Assembly: GCF_000730165.1 (NCBI RefSeq)
Contig: NZ_CP022112.1
Span: 1,466,001-1,530,000 of the forward strand
Direction: 5' to 3'
DNA: 64,000 bases
From: Nitrospirillum viridazoti CBAmc
GTDB lineage: Bacteria > Pseudomonadota > Alphaproteobacteria > Azospirillales > Azospirillaceae
Positions 25,983-33,551 of the stretch are shown piece by piece. The translations under genes and the position numbers were made by a program. How positions within the stretch are numbered: the stretch's first letter is position 1; each line of letters begins with the position of its first letter. A model generated the notes under the pieces. The model was not told the origin of the DNA. It saw only the letters and a program-made list of their open reading frames with translations, and did not search any database.

Positions 25983-27560
25983 ATGGGACGCCGCGTGATC
26001 GCTCGCATGAAATACCGCCCCACTTCCCTTCTCTGCGCCGTGGCGATCCTATTGTCGGTGATGCCGCTGGCCGTCGTCAGCCTGATCGGCGCCATGGGCG
26101 GCTGGGACGGGCGGGGACAGGTGGCGCGAACCGTCCTGTTTTCCCTGGCCGTGGAACCGGGGCATGCGCCGCCCGGCCGTCTCCCTTTGAGCGAATTTTT
26201 TCAGCGTGACCTGCCTGCGGCCTTGGATGTCGTTTTCCTGGGATCAGGGTTCTATGCCCTGCGCGTGTGGTTCCAACGGCGGCGATCATTCGGCTATATG
26301 CTGTTTTTCAGCTTGGCGGTCATCTCCTTCACCGCGCACCTCCACTTTTACTTGAGCCCCGGCCTCGTCACCGGCTGGTTTACCTGGCTGACGATCTGCA
26401 CCTTGTTCTGGCTCATCGGGATCATTCATTTTTTTCTGCTGCGTCCGGCGTTGCGTCCCCCGTTCACGATTCTGACCGGGGCCGCGACCACGGTGGCGGG
26501 CGCCGTCACCCTGCTGACAGTGCCGGCGGCGGGGCCGATACCGGTGCTATCCTGCGCACCCTTCCTCATTCCCGCACTCTACGGCATGGCGCTGGCGATG
26601 GCGGCCAGTGTCAGCATTGTGGACATGACGCAGGCCGGGCCCGGGTTCAGCGCGACGCGCATGGTGGTCAGCTGTGTCGGCGTTTGTGTCATGCTGGGCG
26701 TAGCCGACCAATGGATGCATTCCAGCGGCCTGGGCCTCGATGGCTGGTTCCTGGGGGCCTACATCAACGTCGTCGCCCTGGTGCTTGTCGGCATCCTCCT
26801 GTACCGGCGCTACAGCGCCGCCATAGCCAGGATGCAACGGGCCAACGCCGACTTGGCCGAACGCCTGCGGGTCCGCGAAGCCGAGTTGGAGGTCAGCCAC
26901 CAGCGCCTGCGCGAGGTGGAACGGCGCCAGACCATCAGTGAGGAGCGCCAGCGCCTGATGCAGGACATGCACGACGGCGTGGGTGCCTCGCTGATCAGCG
27001 CCATCCGCTCCGTCGAGCGGGGCGCCGTGAACGACGCCGAGGTCTCGCAAATCCTGAAGGGCTGCCTAGACGATTTGAAGCTGGCCATCGATTCCATGGA
27101 ACCGGTGGACGCCGATCTGCTGCTGCTGCTGGCCTCGCTGCGCTATCGGCTGGAACCGCGCCTGGAAGGATCGGGCATCGCCCTGGTGTGGGATGTGCAG
27201 GATCTGCCGACCCTTGTCTGGCTGGATCCCGGCAGCGCGTTGCATATCCTGCGCATCCTGCAGGAGGGCATCGCGAACGCCCTGCACCATGCCGATGCCC
27301 GACGCATCCGGCTGGGCACCGCGCCCAACGCCCAAGGAGATGTGGCCGGCGTGCGCGTCACGATCGAGGACGATGGGCGGGGCTTCGATACGGAAAAGGC
27401 CCTGGAGACATCCGCCGGCCGGGGCCTACGGAACCAGCAGCGCCGGGCCCAGGCCGTGGGCGGCACCATCACCTGGCATTCCGGTCCCATGGGCACGCGC
27501 CTTAGCCTGTGGCTGCCGCTGCACCGCGCGCCGAGCGCTGCCGCAGCTCAAGGTCGCTGA
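25983..27560 (+). CDS. Orphan membrane sensor histidine kinase (HisKA_3/NarX type)
   Basis: 525 residues. An N-terminal membrane anchor and an extracytoplasmic loop (about 40-80) precede a bundle of six or seven membrane segments (about 82-275). A coiled-coil linker (MQRANADLAERLRVREAELEVSHQRLREVERRQ) and the dimerisation/phosphoacceptor motif EERQRLMQDMHDGVGASL follow, with His330. The HATPase domain shows EGIANALHHADARRI (N-box) and VTIEDDGRGFD then GRGLRNQQRRA (G-boxes). This is the seven-transmembrane, NarL-partnered class. No response regulator is adjacent, so its partner must be elsewhere. An ATG nine codons in is a possible alternative start. Confidence 0.85.
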   Translation: MGRRVIARMKYRPTSLLCAVAILLSVMPLAVVSLIGAMGGWDGRGQVARTVLFSLAVEPGHAPPGRLPLSEFFQRDLPAALDVVFLGSGFYALRVWFQRRRSFGYMLFFSLAVISFTAHLHFYLSPGLVTGWFTWLTICTLFWLIGIIHFFLLRPALRPPFTILTGAATTVAGAVTLLTVPAAGPIPVLSCAPFLIPALYGMALAMAASVSIVDMTQAGPGFSATRMVVSCVGVCVMLGVADQWMHSSGLGLDGWFLGAYINVVALVLVGILLYRRYSAAIARMQRANADLAERLRVREAELEVSHQRLREVERRQTISEERQRLMQDMHDGVGASLISAIRSVERGAVNDAEVSQILKGCLDDLKLAIDSMEPVDADLLLLLASLRYRLEPRLEGSGIALVWDVQDLPTLVWLDPGSALHILRILQEGIANALHHADARRIRLGTAPNAQGDVAGVRVTIEDDGRGFDTEKALETSAGRGLRNQQRRAQAVGGTITWHSGPMGTRLSLWLPLHRAPSAAAAQGR

Positions 27561-27641
27561 TCAGATAACTCCGGCTGACATCGGGGAGACGCGGCGCGAT
27601 ACCGCACCGCTCGGCGGCCCAGCTGCATGCCGATTAGCCCG

Positions 27642-28298
27642 TCAGGCCAGCGCCCCGCCAGCGCCGCCCAGCGCCAGCCAGATGTCCGCCGTCATCTCGG
27701 CATCGGCCCGGGACTTGTGTTGGTAATCGCCGGTGACGCTGACGCTGCCGTCCTGCTGCCGCCGCCTTTTGTGACGCGTCCGGGCCGTGCCGCCCACACG
27801 CTCCGCCACCAGGGGCAGGCGGGAGCGTTCGGCCGGCCAGCGGCGGCGGGCCAATTTTTCGGTACACACCACGGGATTGGCCAGAGGCGGAAGACCGGCC
27901 ACCGCCAGTTCCTGGTTCAACAGGGCGACATCACCGGCGGCACCATGGAACACCAGCGGGTCGGAACCGATGAAGGCCAGGATATCGCCCGCCACGTCCG
28001 CGAAGTCGGGACAGTCGGCGAGTTCCTCCGCCCGAACGCCGTGCACACCGATGGCGATGGGGTTGAGCGGGCAGCGCGGATTGATGCGCCAGCTGCACGC
28101 CTCCCGCACATACCCGCCAGCGCCCGACGGCGAAACCGCGACGGCCGACACCTCGATGATGCTGCGCCCCTCCACCGGCCGGAAACCGGTCATCTCGATG
28201 TCCATGGCCACCCAGCGCCCGGCTGCCGGGCCAACTGACCCGGCTGGCAAGCGAACTGAAATAATCTGCGCTTTACCCATGACCTGTTCCACATCCAA
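27642..28298 (-). CDS. DnaQ-like DEDDh 3'-5' exonuclease
   Basis: 218 residues with the RNase T/DnaQ exonuclease fold. The catalytic set is visible: Asp33 and Glu35 in VAMDIEMTGFRP, Asp123 in FHGAAGDVALLNQEL, and His194 with Asp199 in DYQHKSRADAEMTADI. The conserved IHGV-type motif appears as IGVHGVRAEEL. It is shorter than housekeeping DnaQ homologues and has an Arg/Lys patch (TRHKRRRQQDG). It could act in proofreading, RNA trimming or repair. It is convergent with the sensor kinase and separated by 81 bp. Confidence 0.8.
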   Translation of the reverse strand: MDVEQVMGKAQIISVRLPAGSVGPAAGRWVAMDIEMTGFRPVEGRSIIEVSAVAVSPSGAGGYVREACSWRINPRCPLNPIAIGVHGVRAEELADCPDFADVAGDILAFIGSDPLVFHGAAGDVALLNQELAVAGLPPLANPVVCTEKLARRRWPAERSRLPLVAERVGGTARTRHKRRRQQDGSVSVTGDYQHKSRADAEMTADIWLALGGAGGALA

Positions 28299-28359
28299 GG
28301 GGCGCCTCCGGGATAGGCGCCGACACCGGCTATATAGGCCGGTAACCGTTTAAAAAGAA

Positions 28360-29271
28360 TCACGCATACCCCCGGCCCGCCGAACGCCAGGCCTTGGCAT
28401 GGTCGATGAAGGCCTTGAGCCCGGCCGACGGCAGGCGCTGGCGGGGATAGTACAGCGCAAGGCCTGGCGAGGGCGGCGTCCAGTCGGCCAGCGCGCGGGC
28501 CAGGCGGCCCTCGGCCAGGTCGGCCGCCACGTCGCGCAGGCTGACATAGGCGATGCCGGCGCCGGCGCGGGCGGCGTTCAGACACAAGGTATGGCTGCCA
28601 AGGGTCAGGCGGCCGGGCACGTCGATGCGGATCTCTTCACCACCGCGCGGGGCGAATTCCCAGCGGTAGATGGTGCCGCTGGGCAGGCGGGCGCGGATGC
28701 AGTCGTGGCGCAGCAGGTCGGCCGGCACGCGGGGCAGCCCGTGCGTCTGGAAATAGGCGGGCGTGGCCACGACGGCCCAGCCCTCCTCCTCCCCCAACGG
28801 GATGGCCACCATATCCTCCGGCACCGTATCGGCGGCGCGGAAGCCGGCGTCGAAGCCGGAGGCGACGATGTCGATCATGCGCCCCTCGGCCACCAGATCG
28901 ACCCGCATGTCCGGATAGCGGGTCATGAAATCCAGGATCAGGGGCAGCATGCGCGCGGCGGCCTCCTCCGAGGTATTGAGGCGCAGCAGGCCGGCGGGGG
29001 TGTCGCGGAAACGGTTCACCGTTTCCACCGCGTCGGCGATCTCGCGCGTGGCCGGCATCACCCGCGCCAGGAAATGCTCCCCCGCCTCGGTCAGGGCCAC
29101 GCTGCGGGTGGTGCGATTGAACAGGCGCACGCCCAGTTGCCGCTCCATGGCCGCGACCCGATGGCTGAGCGACGAGGGGGAGGCGCCGATGGCCGCCGCC
29201 GCCGCGCGGAAGCTGCGGTGTTCCGCCACCGCCGCCAGGGCCGCCAACTCCCGCAGCGTCAGATCCGTCAC
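28360..29271 (-). CDS. LysR-family transcriptional regulator
   Basis: 303 residues. The N-terminal helix-turn-helix is LRELAALAAVAEHRSFRAAAAAIGASPSSLSHRVAAMERQLGVRLFNRTTRSVALTEAG. The effector-binding domain follows (PAGLLRLNTSEEAAARMLPLILDFMTRYPDMRVDLVAEGR). The GTG at 29271 with AAGGA about 9 nt upstream was preferred over an ATG at 29334, whose extra 21 residues are not conserved-looking. It is divergent from an SDR gene across 105 bp; a TTGC-rich dyad near 29303-29325 (ATTGCGCC...GCACCAAT) is a candidate shared site. Confidence 0.88.
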   Translation of the reverse strand: MTDLTLRELAALAAVAEHRSFRAAAAAIGASPSSLSHRVAAMERQLGVRLFNRTTRSVALTEAGEHFLARVMPATREIADAVETVNRFRDTPAGLLRLNTSEEAAARMLPLILDFMTRYPDMRVDLVAEGRMIDIVASGFDAGFRAADTVPEDMVAIPLGEEEGWAVVATPAYFQTHGLPRVPADLLRHDCIRARLPSGTIYRWEFAPRGGEEIRIDVPGRLTLGSHTLCLNAARAGAGIAYVSLRDVAADLAEGRLARALADWTPPSPGLALYYPRQRLPSAGLKAFIDHAKAWRSAGRGYA

Positions 29272-29376
29272 TGTACAATGTCCTTCATCGGCACATGCAA
29301 GATTGCGCCGATTATTGCACCAATGGCGGCGCATTACATCAGCGGTCTCAACCCTGCTTCACGGAGAAAAGAGACC

Positions 29377-30231
29377 ATGAGCCCCTCCAACCCCAGCACC
29401 CCGGCCAAGACCGTCCTGATCACCGGCTGTTCCTCCGGCTTCGGGGAGACCGCCGCCCGTCTGTTCGCCGCGCGCGGCTGGAACGTCATCGCCACCATGC
29501 GCGACCCGGCGCGCGATCCCGGCCTGGTCGCCCTGGACACCGTGCAGGTCGTCCGCCTGGACGTGCAGGACCGCGACAGCATCGCCGCCGCCGTCGAGGC
29601 TGGGCTGCGCCGCTTCGGCCGCATCGACACGCTGGTGAACAATGCCGGCTTCGGCCTGTTCGGCGTGTTCGAGGCCACGCCCGTGGCCAAGATAACCGAA
29701 CAGTTCGAGGTCAACGTCTTCGGCGTGATGGACGTGACCCGGGCCATCCTGCCCCATTTCCGCGCGAACGGCGCCGGCACCATCATCAACATCAGTTCCG
29801 GCGCGGGCGCCTTTGGCCTGCCCCTGATGTCGCTGTACTGCGCCAGCAAGTTCGCGCTGGAGGGCTACTCCGAGGCCCTGTCCTTCGAGCTGGCCAGCGT
29901 GGGCGTGACGGTGAAGCTGGTTGAGCCGGGCGGCGTCACCAGCACCAACTTCGGCCCGCGTAGCGGCACGGAGGCGGGGGGCCAGGCCGATCTCGCCGAC
30001 TACCGCCCCTTCGTCGCCAAGCTGGACGCCTTTTTCGAGGGCTGGCGCAATTCGCTGGCCGGCACCACGCCGGACGGCGTGGCGGAGGTGATCTACACCG
30101 CCGCCACCGACGGCACCAACCAGCTGCGTTACGTGGCGACCGACGACATCAAGCCGCTGATCGCCGCCCGCCGCGAGACGTCGGAAGAAGCCTATATGAA
30201 CCTGATGCGTGAGCGCTTCATGCCGAAATAA
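29377..30231 (+). CDS. Short-chain dehydrogenase/reductase
   Basis: A 284-residue classical SDR. The cofactor motif is TVLITGCSSGFGETAARLFAARGW (TGxxxGxG), with NNAGFGLFG. The catalytic tetrad includes Ser in INISSGAGAFG and the YCASKFALEG motif (Tyr-x-x-x-Lys). The substrate loop and C-terminus (VEPGGVTSTNFGPRS) resemble oxidoreductases annotated as NADP-dependent ketoreductases. GGAG lies upstream of ATG 29377. It is divergent from the LysR gene and probably controlled by it. Substrate unknown. Confidence 0.87.
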   Translation: MSPSNPSTPAKTVLITGCSSGFGETAARLFAARGWNVIATMRDPARDPGLVALDTVQVVRLDVQDRDSIAAAVEAGLRRFGRIDTLVNNAGFGLFGVFEATPVAKITEQFEVNVFGVMDVTRAILPHFRANGAGTIINISSGAGAFGLPLMSLYCASKFALEGYSEALSFELASVGVTVKLVEPGGVTSTNFGPRSGTEAGGQADLADYRPFVAKLDAFFEGWRNSLAGTTPDGVAEVIYTAATDGTNQLRYVATDDIKPLIAARRETSEEAYMNLMRERFMPK

Positions 30232-30265
30232 AGGGCCGAAATAAAAGATTGAGTGCCGGGCGGCC

Positions 30266-30910
30266 TCACACTCCGTGGCGCAGGCCGCCCAACCACATCT
30301 GGGTCAGGGCGCGGCAAACGCTTTCGGGTGACATGCTGGGGTCGTCCAGCGCCATCTCCACGGCGGCGTAGCCCGCGTCCACGGCGATGCGGGTGCGCAG
30401 GCGCAATTCGGCCGGGTCCATGTCGGGCAACAGCGGGCCCATGGCGCGGCAGATGCGGTCGGTGACCATCTCGTGCGAGGCCAGGCGGACGGCGGTCAGC
30501 GAGGGCACGGCGCGCAGTGCCCGCATGATCCACACCGCCCCCGGCATCTCGGCCGTGGCCTGGATGGTGGACAGCAGGAACTGGTAGTGGGCCCCCATCA
30601 GCTCTTCAAAACCGGCGGGCGCGCTGCGCTCCAGCCACTCATAGAGGATGTCGTTCTGGGCCTCCATCAGGGTGCTGCCCAGGGCCGCCAGCAGGTCGTA
30701 CTTGTCCTTGAAATGGCGGTAGAAAACGGGCGGCGTCACCCCGGCGCGGCTGGCCACCTGGTTGGTGGAGATGCGCTCGATCCCCACCTCGCCCAACAGT
30801 TCGGCCCCCGCCTGCATCAGCCGCATGCGCATGGCCGCCGCCCGGCCGGTCAGGGCGGGACCCGAGGTCGGACCGGGGGCGAGAGGGACGTCGGAAGCTG
30901 TGTCAGACAC
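30266..30910 (-). CDS. TetR-family transcriptional regulator
   Basis: 214 residues. The DNA-binding domain is MRMRLMQAGAELLGEVGIERISTNQVASRAGVTPPVFYRHFKDKYDLLAALGS, the standard TetR helix-turn-helix with YRHFKDK. A helical ligand domain follows with no recognised specificity. It is convergent with the SDR gene (34 bp apart). The 213 bp to the next plus-strand gene hold no palindrome that I would call an operator. It could be the regulator for the 25.7-kb tandem sites, but that is only a guess from proximity. Confidence 0.85.
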   Translation of the reverse strand: MSDTASDVPLAPGPTSGPALTGRAAAMRMRLMQAGAELLGEVGIERISTNQVASRAGVTPPVFYRHFKDKYDLLAALGSTLMEAQNDILYEWLERSAPAGFEELMGAHYQFLLSTIQATAEMPGAVWIMRALRAVPSLTAVRLASHEMVTDRICRAMGPLLPDMDPAELRLRTRIAVDAGYAAVEMALDDPSMSPESVCRALTQMWLGGLRHGV

Positions 30911-31123
30911 GGGTCACGAGGGATCGGCAAGGGGGTTGAAGAACGGCGCGGAGCCTACTGCGCCCCATGACTACCGCGTCCGGTACCGGAACGCCAAGGC
31001 CGATCGCGCCCCACCCTTCCCCGGATACCTACATCCATACGCAGGTATAGCCCGGCAGCCCCTGGATTCTACGCAGGGGAGTGATAAACTTCATAGACGG
31101 GAGACAAAACGACTGGATGCGAT

Positions 31124-31396
31124 ATGAGCAGCGCCAGTGACAGTCCGACCGACGACGGGGAAATCGTCAGCGTCGACACCAGCGACCCCACGGTGGCTTG
31201 CCTGTCCATCGTAAGCTGGTCCATGGCCATCGCGGCCCTGGGCGCCATCGTGCTCCTGGCCCTGGTCCTGATGCTGCTGAACGTCTCGCAGTACGTCTTC
31301 CTGATGGTGTGGATCATCGGCGCGCCCTTCGCCGCCGCCGTCGCCGCCCTGGGGGTCCTGTTCATCCAGCTGAACCAGCGCAGCCAGCACGGCTGA
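31124..31396 (+). CDS. Small two-span membrane protein, function unknown
   Basis: 90 residues: an acidic N-terminal tail (MSSASDSPTDDGEIVSVDTSD) and two hydrophobic segments, SMAIAALGAIVLLALVLMLLN and FLMVWIIGAPFAAAVAALGVLFI. The C-terminus is short (QLNQRSQHG). No catalytic motif is seen. GGGAGAC is 17-23 bp upstream, too far for an ideal ribosome site. Convergent with the TetR gene that ends 20 bp away. Base composition and reading frame look coding, but it may be a lineage-specific gene. Confidence 0.5.
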   Translation: MSSASDSPTDDGEIVSVDTSDPTVACLSIVSWSMAIAALGAIVLLALVLMLLNVSQYVFLMVWIIGAPFAAAVAALGVLFIQLNQRSQHG

Positions 31397-31416
31397 CGCC
31401 CGCCACCGACGGAACG

Positions 31417-32121
31417 TCAGCGCGGGCACAGGCCGTGCAGGAACAGGTGCACCACCTGCTGGACGTAGGTGTGGCGATAGGCGGCGTCGCCCAGGCGGGC
31501 CGGATTGATCTGGCCCTCGAACGAATACCCGGCCGTGACCATGCCGAAGAAGATGCGGGCGGCGGTGATGGGGTCATCCACCACGATCAGTCCCTGGTCC
31601 GCCGCCCGGCGCAGGTAGTTGGCCACCTTCTCGCGCGACTGGTCGGGGCCGGTGCGGAAGAAGCCCTCCAACTGGTCGGGGAACAGCCGCCCCTCCGCCA
31701 CCAGGATGCGGTTCATGGCCATGACGTCCGGCTGCACCAATGCCTCCAGCAGCGAGGTGCCGAACTGAAGCAGCACCTCTTCCGGCGGTCCGCAGCTTTC
31801 GGCGATGTCGTTCATCAGCTGGCTGATGTGCCCGGTCACCACCTCCAGCACCGCCAGGAACAGCCCCTCCTTGCCGCCGAACAGCTCATAGAGGGTGGCG
31901 CGGGATCCGCCAGACAGGGCCACGATGTCACCCAGGGTCGCACGCTCGAACCCCTTTTCCATGAAGACCTTCAGCGCGGCGTCCATCATGGCGATGCGCC
32001 GCGCCTCCGCCCGGCGGCCCAGCTTGGGGGCGGGCGCCGCATCAGCGGCCGGGGACGCCTGGGTCGGCGCATCGGACATATCGGTCAAGGTGGGCAAGGA
32101 GGCGCGGGCGGGGGTGGTCAT
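31417..32121 (-). CDS. TetR/AcrR-family repressor of the adjacent RND pump
   Basis: 234 residues. A Pro/Ala-rich N-terminal tail (1-35) precedes the helix-turn-helix RRIAMMDAALKVFMEKGFERATLGDIVALSGGSRATLYELFGGKEGLFLAVLE. The C-terminal domain VVTGHISQLMNDIAESCGPPEEVLLQFGTSLLEAL...FFRTGP matches the TetR_C_7/AcrR_C-like effector domain found with multidrug pumps. It is divergent from the RND operon, and a perfect 19-bp palindrome lies between them. An internal ATG at residue 15 is a possible start. Repression of the pump and autoregulation are the likely roles. Confidence 0.85.
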   Translation of the reverse strand: MTTPARASLPTLTDMSDAPTQASPAADAAPAPKLGRRAEARRIAMMDAALKVFMEKGFERATLGDIVALSGGSRATLYELFGGKEGLFLAVLEVVTGHISQLMNDIAESCGPPEEVLLQFGTSLLEALVQPDVMAMNRILVAEGRLFPDQLEGFFRTGPDQSREKVANYLRRAADQGLIVVDDPITAARIFFGMVTAGYSFEGQINPARLGDAAYRHTYVQQVVHLFLHGLCPR

Positions 32122-32171
32122 CGTTTTTTCATAGCTTAATCAAAGGCCCCGGTGACGCCCGTCACAGGACT

Positions 32172-32190
32172 GTACTGTATGATACAGTAC
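32172..32190. promoter_or_regulatory. Perfect 19-bp palindromic operator between TetR gene and RND pump
   Basis: GTACTGTATGATACAGTAC has two 9-bp arms (GTACTGTAT and ATACAGTAC) around a central G. It lies 51 bp upstream of the TetR start and 165 bp upstream of the pump adaptor start. The size, symmetry and location are those of AcrR/TtgR-type operators, so one bound dimer could silence both divergent promoters. Confidence 0.8.
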
Positions 32191-32354
32191 GTAATTGTCA
32201 TCAGGCAAGGGCGGGGCTTCCGTTCCTTGCACTCTTGCCTATCTTTTTCCCCGTTCCCTTACCACCCCCAGGTTGTCCCGGCTGAAACGCGTTTTGGCCG
32301 CCATCTGGACGGGTTGACGGGACCGGGGCTGGCTTTCGGTGGAAGAGGCATTTG

Positions 32355-33536
32355 ATGACGCTCACTATTCCTAGGGTGGCCTTGGTGGCGACGCTGTCGG
32401 TGGCGGCGGTGGCGCTGGCCGGTTGCGGCGAGAAAAAGCAGGCTCCACCCCCGCAGGGGCCCGTCTCGGTGGGCGTCGTCACCGTGACGCCACAGCCCGT
32501 GACCCTGTCGACCGAGCTGACCGGCCGCACCTCGGCCTTCCGCGTGGCGGAGGTGCGCCCGCAGGTCAGCGGCGTCATCCTGAAGCGGCTGTTCACCGAG
32601 GGCGGCGAGGTCAAGGCCGGCCAGCAGCTGTATCAGATCGACCCCACCCCCTATGAGGCAGCGCTGGCCAGCGCCAAGGCCAGCCTGGCCCAGGCGGAGG
32701 CCACCGTGAAGTCGGTCAAGGCCAAGGCGGAGCGCTACAGCGACCTGGTGACGGTCAACGCCGTGTCCAAGCAGGACTACGACGACATCACGGCCAACCT
32801 GGCCACCGACCAGGCGGCGGTGGACGCCGCCCGGGCCCAGGTCAAGACGGCCCAGATCAACCTGGACTACACCCGCGTCTACTCCCCCATCAGCGGCCGC
32901 GTCGGCCGCTCCACCGTGACGGAGGGCGCCCTGGTCACCGCCGACCAGACCACCGCGCTGGCCACCGTGCAGCAGCTGGACCCGATGTATGTCGACGTCA
33001 CCCAGTCCAGCGTCGACCTGATGCGCTTGCGGCAGGAGATCGCCGCCGGCCATGTGAAGGGCGCCACGGCGGGCGACGCGCCCATCAGCCTGCTGATCGA
33101 CGGCCTGGGCGACAAGCCTTATGGCGAGCCCGGCCGCCTGCAGTTCGCCGACGTGACCGTGGACCAGACCACCGGCATGGTCACCCTGCGCGCCACCGTG
33201 CCCAACCCCAAGGCGGAACTGCTGCCGGGCCTGTTCGTGCGGGCGCGGGTGGAGGAGGGCGTGCGCGACCAGGCCATGCTGGTGCCCCAGCAGGCCGTGG
33301 TGCGCGGCGGCGACGGCAGCACCACCGTCTGGGTGGTGGGCCAGGACAACAAGGCCGCCATCCGTCCCGTCACCACCACCCAGGCCCAGGGCGACAAGTG
33401 GGTGGTGACCGGCGGGCTGAACGCCGGCGACCGCGTGGTGGTGGAAGGCCTGCAGCGCCTGCGCCCCGGCGCGGACGTCAAGGCGGACGAGGCCCAGCCC
33501 AAGGCGGCCGCCCCCGCCACCCCGCAGCCGCTGTAA
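32355..33536 (+). CDS. RND membrane-fusion lipoprotein (AcrA/MexA family)
   Basis: 393 residues, the periplasmic adaptor of a tripartite multidrug pump. A lipoprotein signal (VALVATLSVAAVALAGCGEKKQ, lipobox LAGC) is followed by TGRTSAFRVAEVRPQVSGVILKRLFTEGGEVKAGQQLYQIDPTPYEAAL. A coiled-coil hairpin (about 95-165), the second lipoyl half YTRVYSPISGRVGRSTVTEGALV and the beta-barrel PGLFVRARVEEGVRDQAMLVPQQAV complete it. The start is ATG 32355; a TTG immediately before it is in frame. The pump gene follows 15 bp after the stop. Confidence 0.93.
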   Translation: MTLTIPRVALVATLSVAAVALAGCGEKKQAPPPQGPVSVGVVTVTPQPVTLSTELTGRTSAFRVAEVRPQVSGVILKRLFTEGGEVKAGQQLYQIDPTPYEAALASAKASLAQAEATVKSVKAKAERYSDLVTVNAVSKQDYDDITANLATDQAAVDAARAQVKTAQINLDYTRVYSPISGRVGRSTVTEGALVTADQTTALATVQQLDPMYVDVTQSSVDLMRLRQEIAAGHVKGATAGDAPISLLIDGLGDKPYGEPGRLQFADVTVDQTTGMVTLRATVPNPKAELLPGLFVRARVEEGVRDQAMLVPQQAVVRGGDGSTTVWVVGQDNKAAIRPVTTTQAQGDKWVVTGGLNAGDRVVVEGLQRLRPGADVKADEAQPKAAAPATPQPL

Positions 33537-33551
33537 GGCAGGGCCATCCCC

